DNA of 64,000 nucleotides, from contig JAKSIL010000017.1 of the NCBI GenBank assembly GCA_024398815.1, positions 1 to 64,000 of the forward strand, read 5' to 3'. Below, piece after piece: positions 20,493 to 29,183 of the stretch (the first letter of the stretch is position 1; each line of letters starts with the position of its first letter). The DNA is from Fibrobacter sp. (lineage in GTDB: Bacteria > Fibrobacterota > Fibrobacteria > Fibrobacterales > Fibrobacteraceae). The position numbers and the translations under genes were made by a program. A model generated the notes under the pieces. That model searched no databases. It saw only the letters and a list, made by a program, of their open reading frames with translations, and was not told where the DNA came from.

Positions 20493-20590
20493 AAGCACCT
20501 TGATTAAAAAATACCTCAAAAACGTGAATTGCACGGCAATTCATTTTCCTCATTTAAAATAACAAAAAAATACGATTTGCGGGTGAAGTA

Positions 20591-20619
20591 TAAAAAAAGA
20601 GCCCGCAAAATGCGAGCTC
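20591..20619 (-). terminator. Rho-independent terminator after the 1875-aa surface protein gene
   Basis: Minus strand: GAGCTCGCA, TTT loop, TGCGGGCTC (one G-T pair) and then a run of T. It lies just after the stop codon at 20627. Confidence 0.85.
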
Positions 20620-20626
20620 CTTCACA

Positions 20627-23600
20627 CTATTTTACCAGAACCTTGCCGCCAAGGCTTTGACTGCCTATTTTCAGGCGGACAAAGTACACGCCGCGCTTCG
20701 GAGCCTTGAGAGAAGTGCTGTTGGCTCCGTATGAGGCCGTGAAGTTGCTGGTTGACACGACCTTTCCGTCAAGAGACACCAGCTGCACAACGGCACGGGC
20801 TCCGGAGAGGTTCTTGCCGGCATCGAAGCTCACCTGCAGATTTCCGTTGCCACTTACGGCCTTGAAGCCGCCCAGATTGCTGTTCGAAACGACCAGGGCG
20901 CCCTTAGCCACGCGGACATTCACTTCCGTAGGTTCTGCACCGAGCGAGATTTGCACGGATTCACCACCGCTGACATTCTGAGTGCGGCCGTTTACGGTCA
21001 CATACAGGGAGAGACCTTCTACAGCGAGAGCTTCGGCACCTTCGAACGAGAGCGTCGCTTCGCGGGCACTCGTAGCAGAGGCCATAAGCTTCCAGCTGAA
21101 TTCATCGGTGCCAGTCTTGAGGCTCTTGGCCAAGTAAGACTTGCCTTCGACAATCGAGAGCGTCACATGGTCACCCATGCCGGCAGGCGGTTCTGCGATA
21201 TTTTCAGAAGCGTCTCCTGCGCCGAGGAAGTTCCAACTGTCCTTCTTGCCGAATTCATCAGAGAGCACAGCGCGCAGGCTCCAGCCAGATTTAGCACCGG
21301 CCTTGGCCAAAGACTTTGCATCGGTGGTCTTGATATCAAATACCGGCTGCGACGAGATTTCCCATGTGGTAGGTTTGCTCACGTGTGCCCACACCGCTTC
21401 GTAGGGGCCGAGAGTCGAGGGAATTTCGTATTCGCTGGTTTCTGCGTTCCAACGCCAGAATTTCACATCGCCGCCCTTGCCCTTCGCGAGGTCCACATAC
21501 CATCCGTGCGGATTTGCGACGAGGTTCCATCCACTGTAAAGACTATCGAGTTTCCAGACAATCTTGGAATCCTTCGTCGGAGACTCAGCCTTGAGCACAA
21601 GCGGAGTTCCATTGCTGGTGCCGTACCAGAAGCCGCGGGTGTTTTCGTACTTCGTACGGGAATCGTAGCTGCGGTACTGCCAGTAATCGCCAATGGGGTT
21701 CGTTTCGTCCCACCAGTAGTAGGCAGCATCTTCGGTAGCCTTCAAAGATTCACTGTCGAGAGCTGCAATGGAAACCATTCGCCAGGAGCGGGGCTGCACA
21801 AGGATTTCGCCAGAAACATCGAACGAAGAAGTTTTCGTAACCGTATCGGAAGTATTAGCTACCGTGAGAACCACATCGTACTTTCCGATGGGAGCCGGAG
21901 CCAGCTGCCATTCGCCCTTGACAATCTTCGTCGCCAAAGAATCGTACAGCAAGGTATCCAGGTAAACACCTTCGTCGCCAACGACTTCGATGCGCACGCT
22001 AGTCTTCTTGCCGACTTCAGCAACAATGGCTCCGTAACCGAGCTTGATGGCATTGCCAGAGAGTTCGATATCCGCCTTGGAAATCGTCACTTCCGGGCCC
22101 TTGCTACTGCTGGAACCAAGAGAAGAACTGCTGGGGATTTCAGAACTGCTGGAGTAATCGGAGCTGCTGGATGTAGGAGTCGAACTACTGGAGTAATCGG
22201 AGCTGCTGGATGCAGGAGTCGAACTGCTGGAGTAATCGGAGCTGCTGGACGCAGGAGTCGAACTGCTGGAGTAATCGGAGCTGCTGGACGCAGGAGTCGA
22301 ACTACTGGATTGCGGAATATCCTGGACAATGGCGAGCACGATAAGATTGGATGTCACATTGTCGAAATCCTTGCTCCAACGCACAAACTTCTGGTTCTTT
22401 CCGAGAGGCACCTCGGGAGCCTTGGCCGCATCGCCATAGGCAACAGTCTGCTCGTCCAAAATGTCGCCTTCGCTCGAAAGGAACACCACGGAGAATTTAT
22501 TCACAATGGAATCAAATACGGCAGTGTAAACCGCAGCACCAGTCACAGATACGACATCGGGATTCCAACCCTGGAACTTGTAGGTGTACTTGGCCGTGGC
22601 AGCCTTCGTCGGAATGCTGCCATCGTACTTCGGCATCGTCCCGTAAACAAGGCTCTGCTTTTGGAGTTGTACATCGCCATTTACGAAGGAAACTTCATAC
22701 TTGTTGAGCGTGGAATCGAATTTGGCTTCGTACAAAGCGTCACCCGTCACAGCAACAACCTTCGGATTCCATTCCTTGAATGTATAGGTGTATGCGGCGG
22801 TAGCAGCCTTTTCAGGAGTCTTGCCGTTGTACTTGGGCATGGTTCCGTATTCCACAGAAGATTTCTGCAGTTCTACACCGCCATTTGCGAACGTTACATT
22901 GTACTTGTTCACAGTAGAGGTAAACACTGCTTCGTAAACGGCATTGCCCGTTACAGCGACAACTTCCGGATTCCAACGCGAGAAAGAGTAAGTAAATTCA
23001 GCCGTAGAGGGCTTTACAGGAGTCTTGCCGCTGTACTTGGGCGTAGTCCCGTAATCGACCTTGGTATTTTGAAGCTCCTCGGCACCGTTCATGAATTTTA
23101 CAGCGTACTGGTTCACTGTGGTGTCGAATACAGCCTGGTATACGGCAGCGCCTGCAACGGGAACAACCACAGGATCCCATTCTGCAAAGGCGAAGGTGTA
23201 CTGTGCGGTGGCTTCACGAGTCGGCGTTTTTTCGCAAACCGGAGTTGCGCCAAAGTCAAAGTCCTTTTCCTGAATCGTCTTGTCACCATCGACGAACGAA
23301 ATCTTGTACTGGTTAATCGTAGAGTCGAATACGGCTTCGTAAACGGCATCGGCAGTTACAGAGACAATCTTCGGTTTCCATTCCTTGAATGTATAGGTAT
23401 ATGCGGCGGTAGCAGCCTTTTCAGGAGTTTTGCCGTTGTACTTGGGCATAGTTCCGTAATCGACCTTGGTATTCTGCAATTCAACATCGCCATTCATGAA
23501 TACCACATCGAAGCTCTTGACAGAGTAAACGGCATTAACAGTCATGTCTTCAATGACGTTATCGAAATCCGCATCCCAGCCGTCAAACTTATAGCCGGTA

Positions 23601-26254
23601 CGGTCTTCGACATCCGGGGCCTCTGCGGCTTCACCATCAAGAACCTTGCGCTTCGACGTCGTCTTGACGAAATCTTCGGCAACGGAGTCCCACTTATAGT
23701 ACACGAACGAAACCACGTGCGGACCGATGGCAGGATTGTTCTTGTCGGCAAAGAACGGCAAATCATCGTTTGCACCTTTTTTGAAGGTCCATACAGCAGG
23801 GTCCTGCATTATGTTGAGCTTTACGGCAAAGTCCTTGTTCTGCATGTCGGCAGCAAGCAAAGTTCCGTTGCCGATGGTGGAATCGGCGGTCTTCGAAAGA
23901 TTGCTCACAGAACCGTTTCTGACGTTGTAACCCAAAAGCCAGCGATTGCCGCTATTGAAAGACTGACCCACGGGATTTTTCCAGTTTGCGGTAATGTCAG
24001 CCCCGTTGCTCAAAGAACCGAATGCATCGATATATTCCACATCGGCAGCGCTAAAGTGGTAGTTCGAAACGATTTCACGAACCACGTCGCCCTGCAGCAA
24101 AGCACGGCCAAACAGATAGCCCGCCTTGACGCCAGCCTTTTCAAGGGATCCTTCCGGCATGATTATGGAGCCTATGGAATAAGTATTGGCAATTTTCACT
24201 TCGGCATTGTCGTAAACAGAACCGAAAAGCCCGCCCACAAGCAGGGAGTCGCCCCTAAACGAAGCGTCATCCACATCGATATCGCCCAAGACAGACACGA
24301 AAGAGGCGGAGTCCAAAGAAGCACACACGCCGCAAAGGCCGCCCATGTAAGCCTTGCCGCCCGCAGCACTAGAGCCTTCACTCAGCAATTTGAGAAGCGG
24401 CGCATCGCCATTTTCAAGAGCAACGGAAGTAAAAGAAACGGAACGGCCTCCATTCTGCGCATTCATAAAGGCACCAATGATACCACCCGCCTTGACGTTG
24501 TCGGTACTGTCGGCTACAATGACACTTCCGCCAAAATGAAGATTACTGAACTCAAGTTCCTTTTCGCGATAGATATCGGCAGAGCCCACAAAGCCACCGA
24601 CAAATACACTGTCAGAACCCACCTTTACAGCGGATTCTACCGTCATGTTCGAAGTTCCACCCGTCAAGCCTTCACCATTTGCAGCAAAACAGGCCGAACC
24701 GGCAAAACCGCCAAGCAAAGCCTTGACTGCAAGATCCGGAACTTCTACGGCACTGGCGGCAATGCGCAAGTTACCCGTCACGGTCGAACCCACCATGGAA
24801 ACAAACGCCGCGTCATTATCGTTGGCAATATTGTCCATAGAACACGGAGAACCCATGCCCAGCATACCGCCGGCATAATAGCGATAGGTTCCGGCCTCGG
24901 TCAAGGAGTCCGCAATGTTCACATTCACATTGTTGTCCGTAAACTTGATGCTGAAACCGCGAGCGAGGTTGGAACGCCCCACAAGGCCACCCACAAAAAC
25001 GCTTTCACCTTTAGCCCCCTTGATTTCCAGGGAATCCACGACGTTTTCGGCGATATTCAGCGTAAAGGCCTTATCTACATCAGTTCTATTTATAACTTCA
25101 CCGATGAGGCCACCCATGGCCGTACCGCCGGAAATTTTCGTGAAGTACTCCTTGTCACCGGACATGTCCAAAGTATTGCGTCCAATGAAGTAGTTTATCC
25201 AAGTCGAATAGGCGTAAACACCGAACAAGCCACCCAAGGCCGAAGGCGTTTCCGCACCGCTTTCGTCAACAATTTGCACCCTTACATTGTTGTCGTAAAC
25301 GGAATCCTGAATGGCCATACCGGCAATACCCCCCAAGAAAACGGTGTACTGCGAAGGCAGGGTCGGATAGTCATTAGTTCCCGCATCCTTGGTCCATTTA
25401 GAACCGGCAAAGTTGCCGTCTGCCGAAGTAATGCTCAAATTGTTACGAATGACGATATCATCTGTAGCCTGGATGCCCTTGATTGAAGTTTCCGTGATGT
25501 AACCGGCAACACCGCCAGCCATCGGAGCCACAACTTCGACATCCTGCAAGGTAATGTTGAAAATTGCAGACTGGAAAACAGTACCGGCAAGGACTCCCGC
25601 CGGATAGTAATCGGCACCCGCCTTGGACGCGTCTCTCTTAACGCGGCTATCCTTGACAACAATGCGAACGTCCTTAAACGCAAAATCATCCACGCGGCTC
25701 TGACGAATGTTCTTGATAAAGCCGACAGGGGAATCCATCGAGACATCGTCGGTAATTTCCTTTTCAATGCAAAGGTTTCTTACTTTGTATCCACTGGTGT
25801 CTGCCCCGCCCAGGAACGCGGTTTCATAAGGCATGTCTAGTGGTTCAAAACTGGCAAGGCAGCCTTCATCATCGGACTTCGGATCAAAGCCCATCAAGTC
25901 AATGCTTGAAGCAAGTCTCATGATGTAGCCACGATGTTTACTCTTCCAAGTATTGACGTAGGAGTTAAAGACCTCGGAAACCGTATTACCATCCACAAGT
26001 TCACCGGAAGTCATGTAGCAATTATATTTGCCGTAGGTTTCATGGATTTTGGAGGCGCCGACAGTACAGGGAGTGTCGTCCTGGGATACAAACAACGTAG
26101 AACCGCCACTTACCGTAGCAGTCTTACCCAAGCCCGTCGGGGCAGTGACCGTACCATCGGTCCACAAATTCAAATAGGTTTCACCGACAGCCAAAGCACT
26201 GCCGGCACCCAGAAGGACAGCAACCACACCAACGAAAGAACGCATTTTAGTCAT
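20627..26254 (-). CDS. Large secreted surface protein (1875 aa) with GLUG-like region, InlB-type repeats, Ser-rich linker and C-terminal sorting domain
   Basis: Start ATG at 26254 with GGGAG upstream; MTKMRSFVGVVAVLLGAGSALA is a signal peptide. Residues ~200-800 contain many GLUG-type turns (GGLVGRSN, GGFVGSAD, GGLFGSVY). Residues ~860-1310 are seven or eight InlB-type units of ~60-68 aa, each with motifs such as YTFKEW and AVYEAVFDST. A Ser-rich linker (TPASSSSDYSSSS repeated) follows at ~1320-1385. The Trp-rich module begins at WRMVSIAALD (~1488) and includes AYYWWDE, RGFWYGTS and GWNLVANPHGW (~1575). The last ~90 residues (GVYFVRLKIG...KVLVK) look like a type IX-type sorting domain. Surface adhesion or matrix role inferred; no enzyme domain seen. 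Confidence 0.88.
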   Translation of the reverse strand: MTKMRSFVGVVAVLLGAGSALAVGETYLNLWTDGTVTAPTGLGKTATVSGGSTLFVSQDDTPCTVGASKIHETYGKYNCYMTSGELVDGNTVSEVFNSYVNTWKSKHRGYIMRLASSIDLMGFDPKSDDEGCLASFEPLDMPYETAFLGGADTSGYKVRNLCIEKEITDDVSMDSPVGFIKNIRQSRVDDFAFKDVRIVVKDSRVKRDASKAGADYYPAGVLAGTVFQSAIFNITLQDVEVVAPMAGGVAGYITETSIKGIQATDDIVIRNNLSITSADGNFAGSKWTKDAGTNDYPTLPSQYTVFLGGIAGMAIQDSVYDNNVRVQIVDESGAETPSALGGLFGVYAYSTWINYFIGRNTLDMSGDKEYFTKISGGTAMGGLIGEVINRTDVDKAFTLNIAENVVDSLEIKGAKGESVFVGGLVGRSNLARGFSIKFTDNNVNVNIADSLTEAGTYRYYAGGMLGMGSPCSMDNIANDNDAAFVSMVGSTVTGNLRIAASAVEVPDLAVKALLGGFAGSACFAANGEGLTGGTSNMTVESAVKVGSDSVFVGGFVGSADIYREKELEFSNLHFGGSVIVADSTDNVKAGGIIGAFMNAQNGGRSVSFTSVALENGDAPLLKLLSEGSSAAGGKAYMGGLCGVCASLDSASFVSVLGDIDVDDASFRGDSLLVGGLFGSVYDNAEVKIANTYSIGSIIMPEGSLEKAGVKAGYLFGRALLQGDVVREIVSNYHFSAADVEYIDAFGSLSNGADITANWKNPVGQSFNSGNRWLLGYNVRNGSVSNLSKTADSTIGNGTLLAADMQNKDFAVKLNIMQDPAVWTFKKGANDDLPFFADKNNPAIGPHVVSFVYYKWDSVAEDFVKTTSKRKVLDGEAAEAPDVEDRTGYKFDGWDADFDNVIEDMTVNAVYSVKSFDVVFMNGDVELQNTKVDYGTMPKYNGKTPEKAATAAYTYTFKEWKPKIVSVTADAVYEAVFDSTINQYKISFVDGDKTIQEKDFDFGATPVCEKTPTREATAQYTFAFAEWDPVVVPVAGAAVYQAVFDTTVNQYAVKFMNGAEELQNTKVDYGTTPKYSGKTPVKPSTAEFTYSFSRWNPEVVAVTGNAVYEAVFTSTVNKYNVTFANGGVELQKSSVEYGTMPKYNGKTPEKAATAAYTYTFKEWNPKVVAVTGDALYEAKFDSTLNKYEVSFVNGDVQLQKQSLVYGTMPKYDGSIPTKAATAKYTYKFQGWNPDVVSVTGAAVYTAVFDSIVNKFSVVFLSSEGDILDEQTVAYGDAAKAPEVPLGKNQKFVRWSKDFDNVTSNLIVLAIVQDIPQSSSSTPASSSSDYSSSSTPASSSSDYSSSSTPASSSSDYSSSSTPTSSSSDYSSSSEIPSSSSLGSSSSKGPEVTISKADIELSGNAIKLGYGAIVAEVGKKTSVRIEVVGDEGVYLDTLLYDSLATKIVKGEWQLAPAPIGKYDVVLTVANTSDTVTKTSSFDVSGEILVQPRSWRMVSIAALDSESLKATEDAAYYWWDETNPIGDYWQYRSYDSRTKYENTRGFWYGTSNGTPLVLKAESPTKDSKIVWKLDSLYSGWNLVANPHGWYVDLAKGKGGDVKFWRWNAETSEYEIPSTLGPYEAVWAHVSKPTTWEISSQPVFDIKTTDAKSLAKAGAKSGWSLRAVLSDEFGKKDSWNFLGAGDASENIAEPPAGMGDHVTLSIVEGKSYLAKSLKTGTDEFSWKLMASATSAREATLSFEGAEALAVEGLSLYVTVNGRTQNVSGGESVQISLGAEPTEVNVRVAKGALVVSNSNLGGFKAVSGNGNLQVSFDAGKNLSGARAVVQLVSLDGKVVSTSNFTASYGANSTSLKAPKRGVYFVRLKIGSQSLGGKVLVK
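22143..22298 (-). repeat. Four 39-bp tandem repeats encoding the Ser-rich linker
   Basis: Copies start at 22143, 22182, 22221 and 22260, exactly 39 bases apart, each encoding the 13-residue unit TPASSSSDYSSSS (one variant TPTS). Poly-Ser linkers of this kind commonly separate modules in Fibrobacter secreted proteins. Confidence 0.9.
22330..23640 (-). repeat. InlB-type repeat-coding block with near-identical DNA segments
   Basis: Units recur about every 200 bases within the 1875-aa gene. Segments of ~90 bases beginning at 22761 and 23370 differ at only a few positions although they lie three units (609 bases) apart, which points to recent duplication or gene conversion. Confidence 0.75.
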
Positions 26255-26566
26255 AGCTCCCTCAACTTGTTTCTGTTCAGAGTAAAAATATGTAGATATC
26301 GGACATTTTAAAAGTGATTTGGAGCAAATCAGGCCTTATTGTGACAAGACGCACTCAAAAAAACACCTTAAAACTGATTTACGCGCCATTTCTCGGCTTC
26401 TTTTTGTAAAGTTTTATTTACACAACTATTGATTTTGAACAAAAATTACAAAAAACGATACTTTTTTTCACATTTTTAAATTTTCGGCTTTCAAAAGGCA
26501 GAAAATTATAATTATATTTCAACACAGATATTTTCTTAACTATTATCACTAACAAGGAGTAAATAA
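26255..26566. other. 312-bp AT-rich divergent intergenic region
   Basis: No gene is seen. It holds the promoters of the leftward 1875-aa surface protein gene and the rightward outer-membrane protein gene at 26567, and several A/T runs. No hairpin terminator or RNA gene was recognised. Confidence 0.6.
26490..26520 (+). promoter_or_regulatory. Candidate promoter of the 251-aa outer-membrane protein gene
   Basis: TTCAAA (26490-26495), 17-base spacer, TATATTTC (26513-26520). Transcription would begin near 26525, giving a leader of ~40 bases that contains the ribosome binding site AAGGAG before the ATG. An overlapping TATAAT at 26507 is an alternative -10. Confidence 0.45.
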
Positions 26567-27322
26567 ATGTTAAAGAAAATCCTCCTCGCAACAGCTCTCG
26601 TTGCAACAGCCTCTTTTGCAACATGGGACAAATTCCCCGTCAAGGAAGCCGGCAAGGGCCAGGCCAAGGTCGGTCTCGACTATCAGATGCAGGGCGAAGC
26701 TAGCGGCATGGAACTCGCTGCTGGCGCTCGTTTCTCTCCCATCGCCAACTTGGAAATCGGTACCGTTTTCGGCTATGTCCTGTTTACTGATTACGATGGC
26801 ATCGACGGTCCGGACGGCATCGAAAACCTTCCTATCATGGTGCGTTACCAGTTCATGCCGACCATGAACGCTTTCTTGGACGTAACCCTCCCGATTGGCG
26901 AAGAAGAACTCTCCGGTGACGGTCTCGGCCTCCACTTCGGTGTCCAGTACTCTCAGGGCTTCGGCATGGTTACCCTCGGTAGCGAACTCGGTTTAGAGAT
27001 TACCACCGAAGGCGACGATGAAGTTTCTCCTCCGTACCTTCTCAACGTCGGTGCTGAAGGCGACTTCGCTGTCAACGAAATGATTACCCCGTATGTCGGT
27101 GCAGACTTGTACATGATGCTCGGCGAATACACCCATGACGGTGACGAAATTCCGGGTTCCGACGCTAGCGGCACCATCGGTATTCATCCGTACGTCGGTG
27201 TTGGCATTGCCTTCAACCCGATGTTCACCCTCGACCTCTTCGCTGGCTTCGGCATCGGCGAAGACTTCTATGGCGAAGACACCCTCATCGATATCGCTGC
27301 TACCCTTTTCATCAACTTCTAA
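26567..27322 (+). CDS. Probable outer-membrane beta-barrel protein (251 aa)
   Basis: MLKKILLATALVATASFA is a signal peptide. The mature part alternates short hydrophobic and polar stretches rich in Gly and aromatic residues, such as LEIGTVFGYVLF, GLHFGVQYSQGFG and PYVGVGIAFNPMF, which reads as a small beta-barrel of roughly 8-10 strands. The last residue is Phe (TLFINF), the usual end of an outer-membrane protein recognised by the BAM machinery. The strong ribosome binding site AAGGAG, biased codon use and a strong terminator suggest high expression. The specific substrate or role is not known; a porin-like or structural function is inferred. It is transcribed alone. Confidence 0.8.
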   Translation: MLKKILLATALVATASFATWDKFPVKEAGKGQAKVGLDYQMQGEASGMELAAGARFSPIANLEIGTVFGYVLFTDYDGIDGPDGIENLPIMVRYQFMPTMNAFLDVTLPIGEEELSGDGLGLHFGVQYSQGFGMVTLGSELGLEITTEGDDEVSPPYLLNVGAEGDFAVNEMITPYVGADLYMMLGEYTHDGDEIPGSDASGTIGIHPYVGVGIAFNPMFTLDLFAGFGIGEDFYGEDTLIDIAATLFINF

Positions 27323-27359
27323 TGAAAAGGCTTGCGTAATCGCAGGTTAAAATTTGAAG

Positions 27360-27390
27360 CCCCGGCCTTTGGCCGGGGTTTCTTTTTTTT
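27360..27390 (+). terminator. Strong rho-independent terminator after the 251-aa OMP gene
   Basis: Perfect 8-bp stem CCCCGGCC / GGCCGGGG with TTT loop (27360-27378) followed by TTTCTTTTTTTT. Confidence 0.95.
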
Positions 27391-27417
27391 GGCAAATAAA
27401 TTTTATTTGCTTATATT
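27389..27417 (+). promoter_or_regulatory. Promoter of the 543-aa gene, overlapping the upstream terminator; probable leaderless start
   Basis: TTGGCA (27389-27394), exactly 17 bases, TATATT (27412-27417). The GTG start at 27424 begins 6 bases after the -10 element, where transcription would normally begin. The -35 box uses the end of the preceding terminator's T-run. Confidence 0.6.
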
Positions 27418-27423
27418 TACAAA

Positions 27424-29055
27424 GTGAATCTGTCCAAGTTCCATAAACCGCTGCTAAATGCATTCATTATAGCAGTCTCCGCCGTTTCAGCGTTCGCAAG
27501 TCCACAGCTTGTAGTTTCATCGATGTCGCCAGACGAAATCAACGAACGCATCGAGCAGTTGAAAACATTCCGTCAGAGCAGTGACCTTTCCGAATCGCAA
27601 AAAGTTCAAATTGACGAACTTTGGAGACAAGCCTCCGACATCCAGGCCATGAACGACAGGTGCGCCAGCATCGATTTGACAGAAACTCTCGACGAAGACT
27701 GCGGATACTTCTACCAGACGACCCTTCCCGTATTCGAGACCCAGTTCTTCAAGGTGACCGGAGAAATTCGGCTCAACCCGAACAAACTTTCATCGACCAT
27801 GGAAAACAAGCGCATGGCCATCGAGCGTTGCTACGAAGCTCTGCAAATTGAAGCCTTCCACCCGTCGCACACCATGGAACTCGAGGGAACCTACTCTCCG
27901 GAGCCCTTGAGTCAAGGCTTCGAGGTCAGCTACGATTTCAGGCTCCAATACAAGCAAGACATCATCAACGACCTTGAAAACAGGCTGAACATTTGGAACG
28001 AAATCTGCGGGAAATACATAAAGCACAGCGACGGTAGCGGAAAGCTCGCCCCCCTGTTCGTTGAAAAATTGGAGAACAGCTACAATGAAGCCGACAACGT
28101 CCGCGGAGGGCTCTACTTCGCCGCCAACTCCAACGACGAAATTGTCATCAAGACGAAACACGGAATCCACGCCAAGTACTTTTTGAACCGCAAGGAACTA
28201 TTCGAATACAGTCTAGCTCCTGACGACAACGTCATCAAAATAAGCCTAAGAAACTACAACTACTACAGCAACGGCAACGAAGTCCAGTTAATCATATATT
28301 CCGCGACGCGCTGGCACGACACCAAGCGCTTCATGGACGAAGACGAACGGAACGGGCTCGTCGGAAAATTCATTTGGGCAACGCCCAAAAAGAAGAAGAG
28401 CATATTCAAGCACAAATTCGTCAAAGGCAGCAAAGCCGGCAACGCCACCTATACAGAAGCAGAAGACGATGACGAAAGCGAGAACACCGCCAAACGAGAC
28501 GGCGGAGAATTTTTCTTCCAAATCGTGGGTGGTGCCAACATCGGTCTTGGCAGCGGTGGAAGCATAAACAGCAAACTCAAGCACGATTACCCGGAAGCCT
28601 GGGAGATAAACCCGGACTGGGCCGATACCAGCGTCACCCTTATTTCGGGCTATGTGGCGGCAATGATTTCGTACGAGTTCATGCGCAACTTCGCCATCGG
28701 TTTTGGCGCAGGCATGGCCTGCATGAATGCAGAAATCGCGGAACCCGACGAGTACTACAACTATTACAGCAAAAAACCGGAAAGCATTGACCTGGGGCAA
28801 TCCTACGCACCCTTGGTACAAGCGGAAATATCCTTCGGTGAAGAATGGAACTTTGGCGTTCGCGAGACCTTCATATTTGATTCAAAATGGAAAACCAACT
28901 ATCTGGGAGGATTCGTCGAACTAGGAAACCTCCTAGGTCTCGAAATCGGTTGGAACCACAGCGACGGTTTCTGGGACGCCCTTTACTTAGGGCTTTATTT
29001 GAAGATTCCGCCGAGGCACTTCAGCGAATTTGTCGAAAAGAAGTTGAAAAAGTAG
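27424..29055 (+). CDS. Secreted envelope protein with C-terminal beta-barrel-like region (543 aa)
   Basis: GTG start at 27424 without Shine-Dalgarno sequence; MNLSKFHKPLLNAFIIAVSAV begins a signal peptide ending near AFAS. Residues ~30-240 are mostly helical and charged (DEINERIEQLKTF, LENRLNIWNEICGK), probably periplasmic. After a Lys/Asp/Glu-rich stretch (~315-355), residues ~358-530 alternate in the manner of beta-strands (QIVGGANIGLGSGGS, FAIGFGAGMACM, LGLEIGWN), consistent with a small outer-membrane barrel. The exact family was not recognised. The gene follows the 251-aa OMP gene in the same direction but has its own promoter. A barrel with a periplasmic helical domain is an inference from sequence pattern alone. 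Confidence 0.7.
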   Translation: MNLSKFHKPLLNAFIIAVSAVSAFASPQLVVSSMSPDEINERIEQLKTFRQSSDLSESQKVQIDELWRQASDIQAMNDRCASIDLTETLDEDCGYFYQTTLPVFETQFFKVTGEIRLNPNKLSSTMENKRMAIERCYEALQIEAFHPSHTMELEGTYSPEPLSQGFEVSYDFRLQYKQDIINDLENRLNIWNEICGKYIKHSDGSGKLAPLFVEKLENSYNEADNVRGGLYFAANSNDEIVIKTKHGIHAKYFLNRKELFEYSLAPDDNVIKISLRNYNYYSNGNEVQLIIYSATRWHDTKRFMDEDERNGLVGKFIWATPKKKKSIFKHKFVKGSKAGNATYTEAEDDDESENTAKRDGGEFFFQIVGGANIGLGSGGSINSKLKHDYPEAWEINPDWADTSVTLISGYVAAMISYEFMRNFAIGFGAGMACMNAEIAEPDEYYNYYSKKPESIDLGQSYAPLVQAEISFGEEWNFGVRETFIFDSKWKTNYLGGFVELGNLLGLEIGWNHSDGFWDALYLGLYLKIPPRHFSEFVEKKLKK

Positions 29056-29155
29056 CGACACTGGAGGATGGATCCCGTTCGCCTTCGGCTCCAGGATGAC
29101 GCTACTTGTTCTGTCACCCTGGAGGCGAGAAACGCCGAACGGGGTCCAGGATGAC
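29051..29155. repeat. Two REP-like palindromic units
   Basis: Unit 1: AGTAGCG...CTGGAG (29051-29066) pairs with CTCCAG...CGCTACT (29089-29106) and includes the stop codon of the 543-aa gene. Unit 2: GTCACCCTGGA (29113-29123) pairs with TCCAGGATGAC (29145-29155), one mismatch. Both carry the GTCATCCTGGA-type end found in interspersed intergenic repeats of many bacterial genomes. They lie between convergent genes and may also act as transcript ends. Confidence 0.65.
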
Positions 29156-29183
29156 TGTAATGTAATGACGCACAAAGTGCGGC

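Noticed and set aside
22143-22298. Regularly spaced repeats considered as CRISPR
   Set aside because: The 39-bp units are contiguous, in frame and encode a Ser-rich linker; there are no unique spacers. The 87-bp and 7-bp repeats are likewise not CRISPR.
20951-25486. 1511-codon open frame on the plus strand opposite the 1875-aa gene
   Set aside because: It lies antisense to a gene with signal peptide, repeats and sorting domain; its translation is rich in His/Arg and lacks recognisable domains. It arises from the codon use of the real gene.
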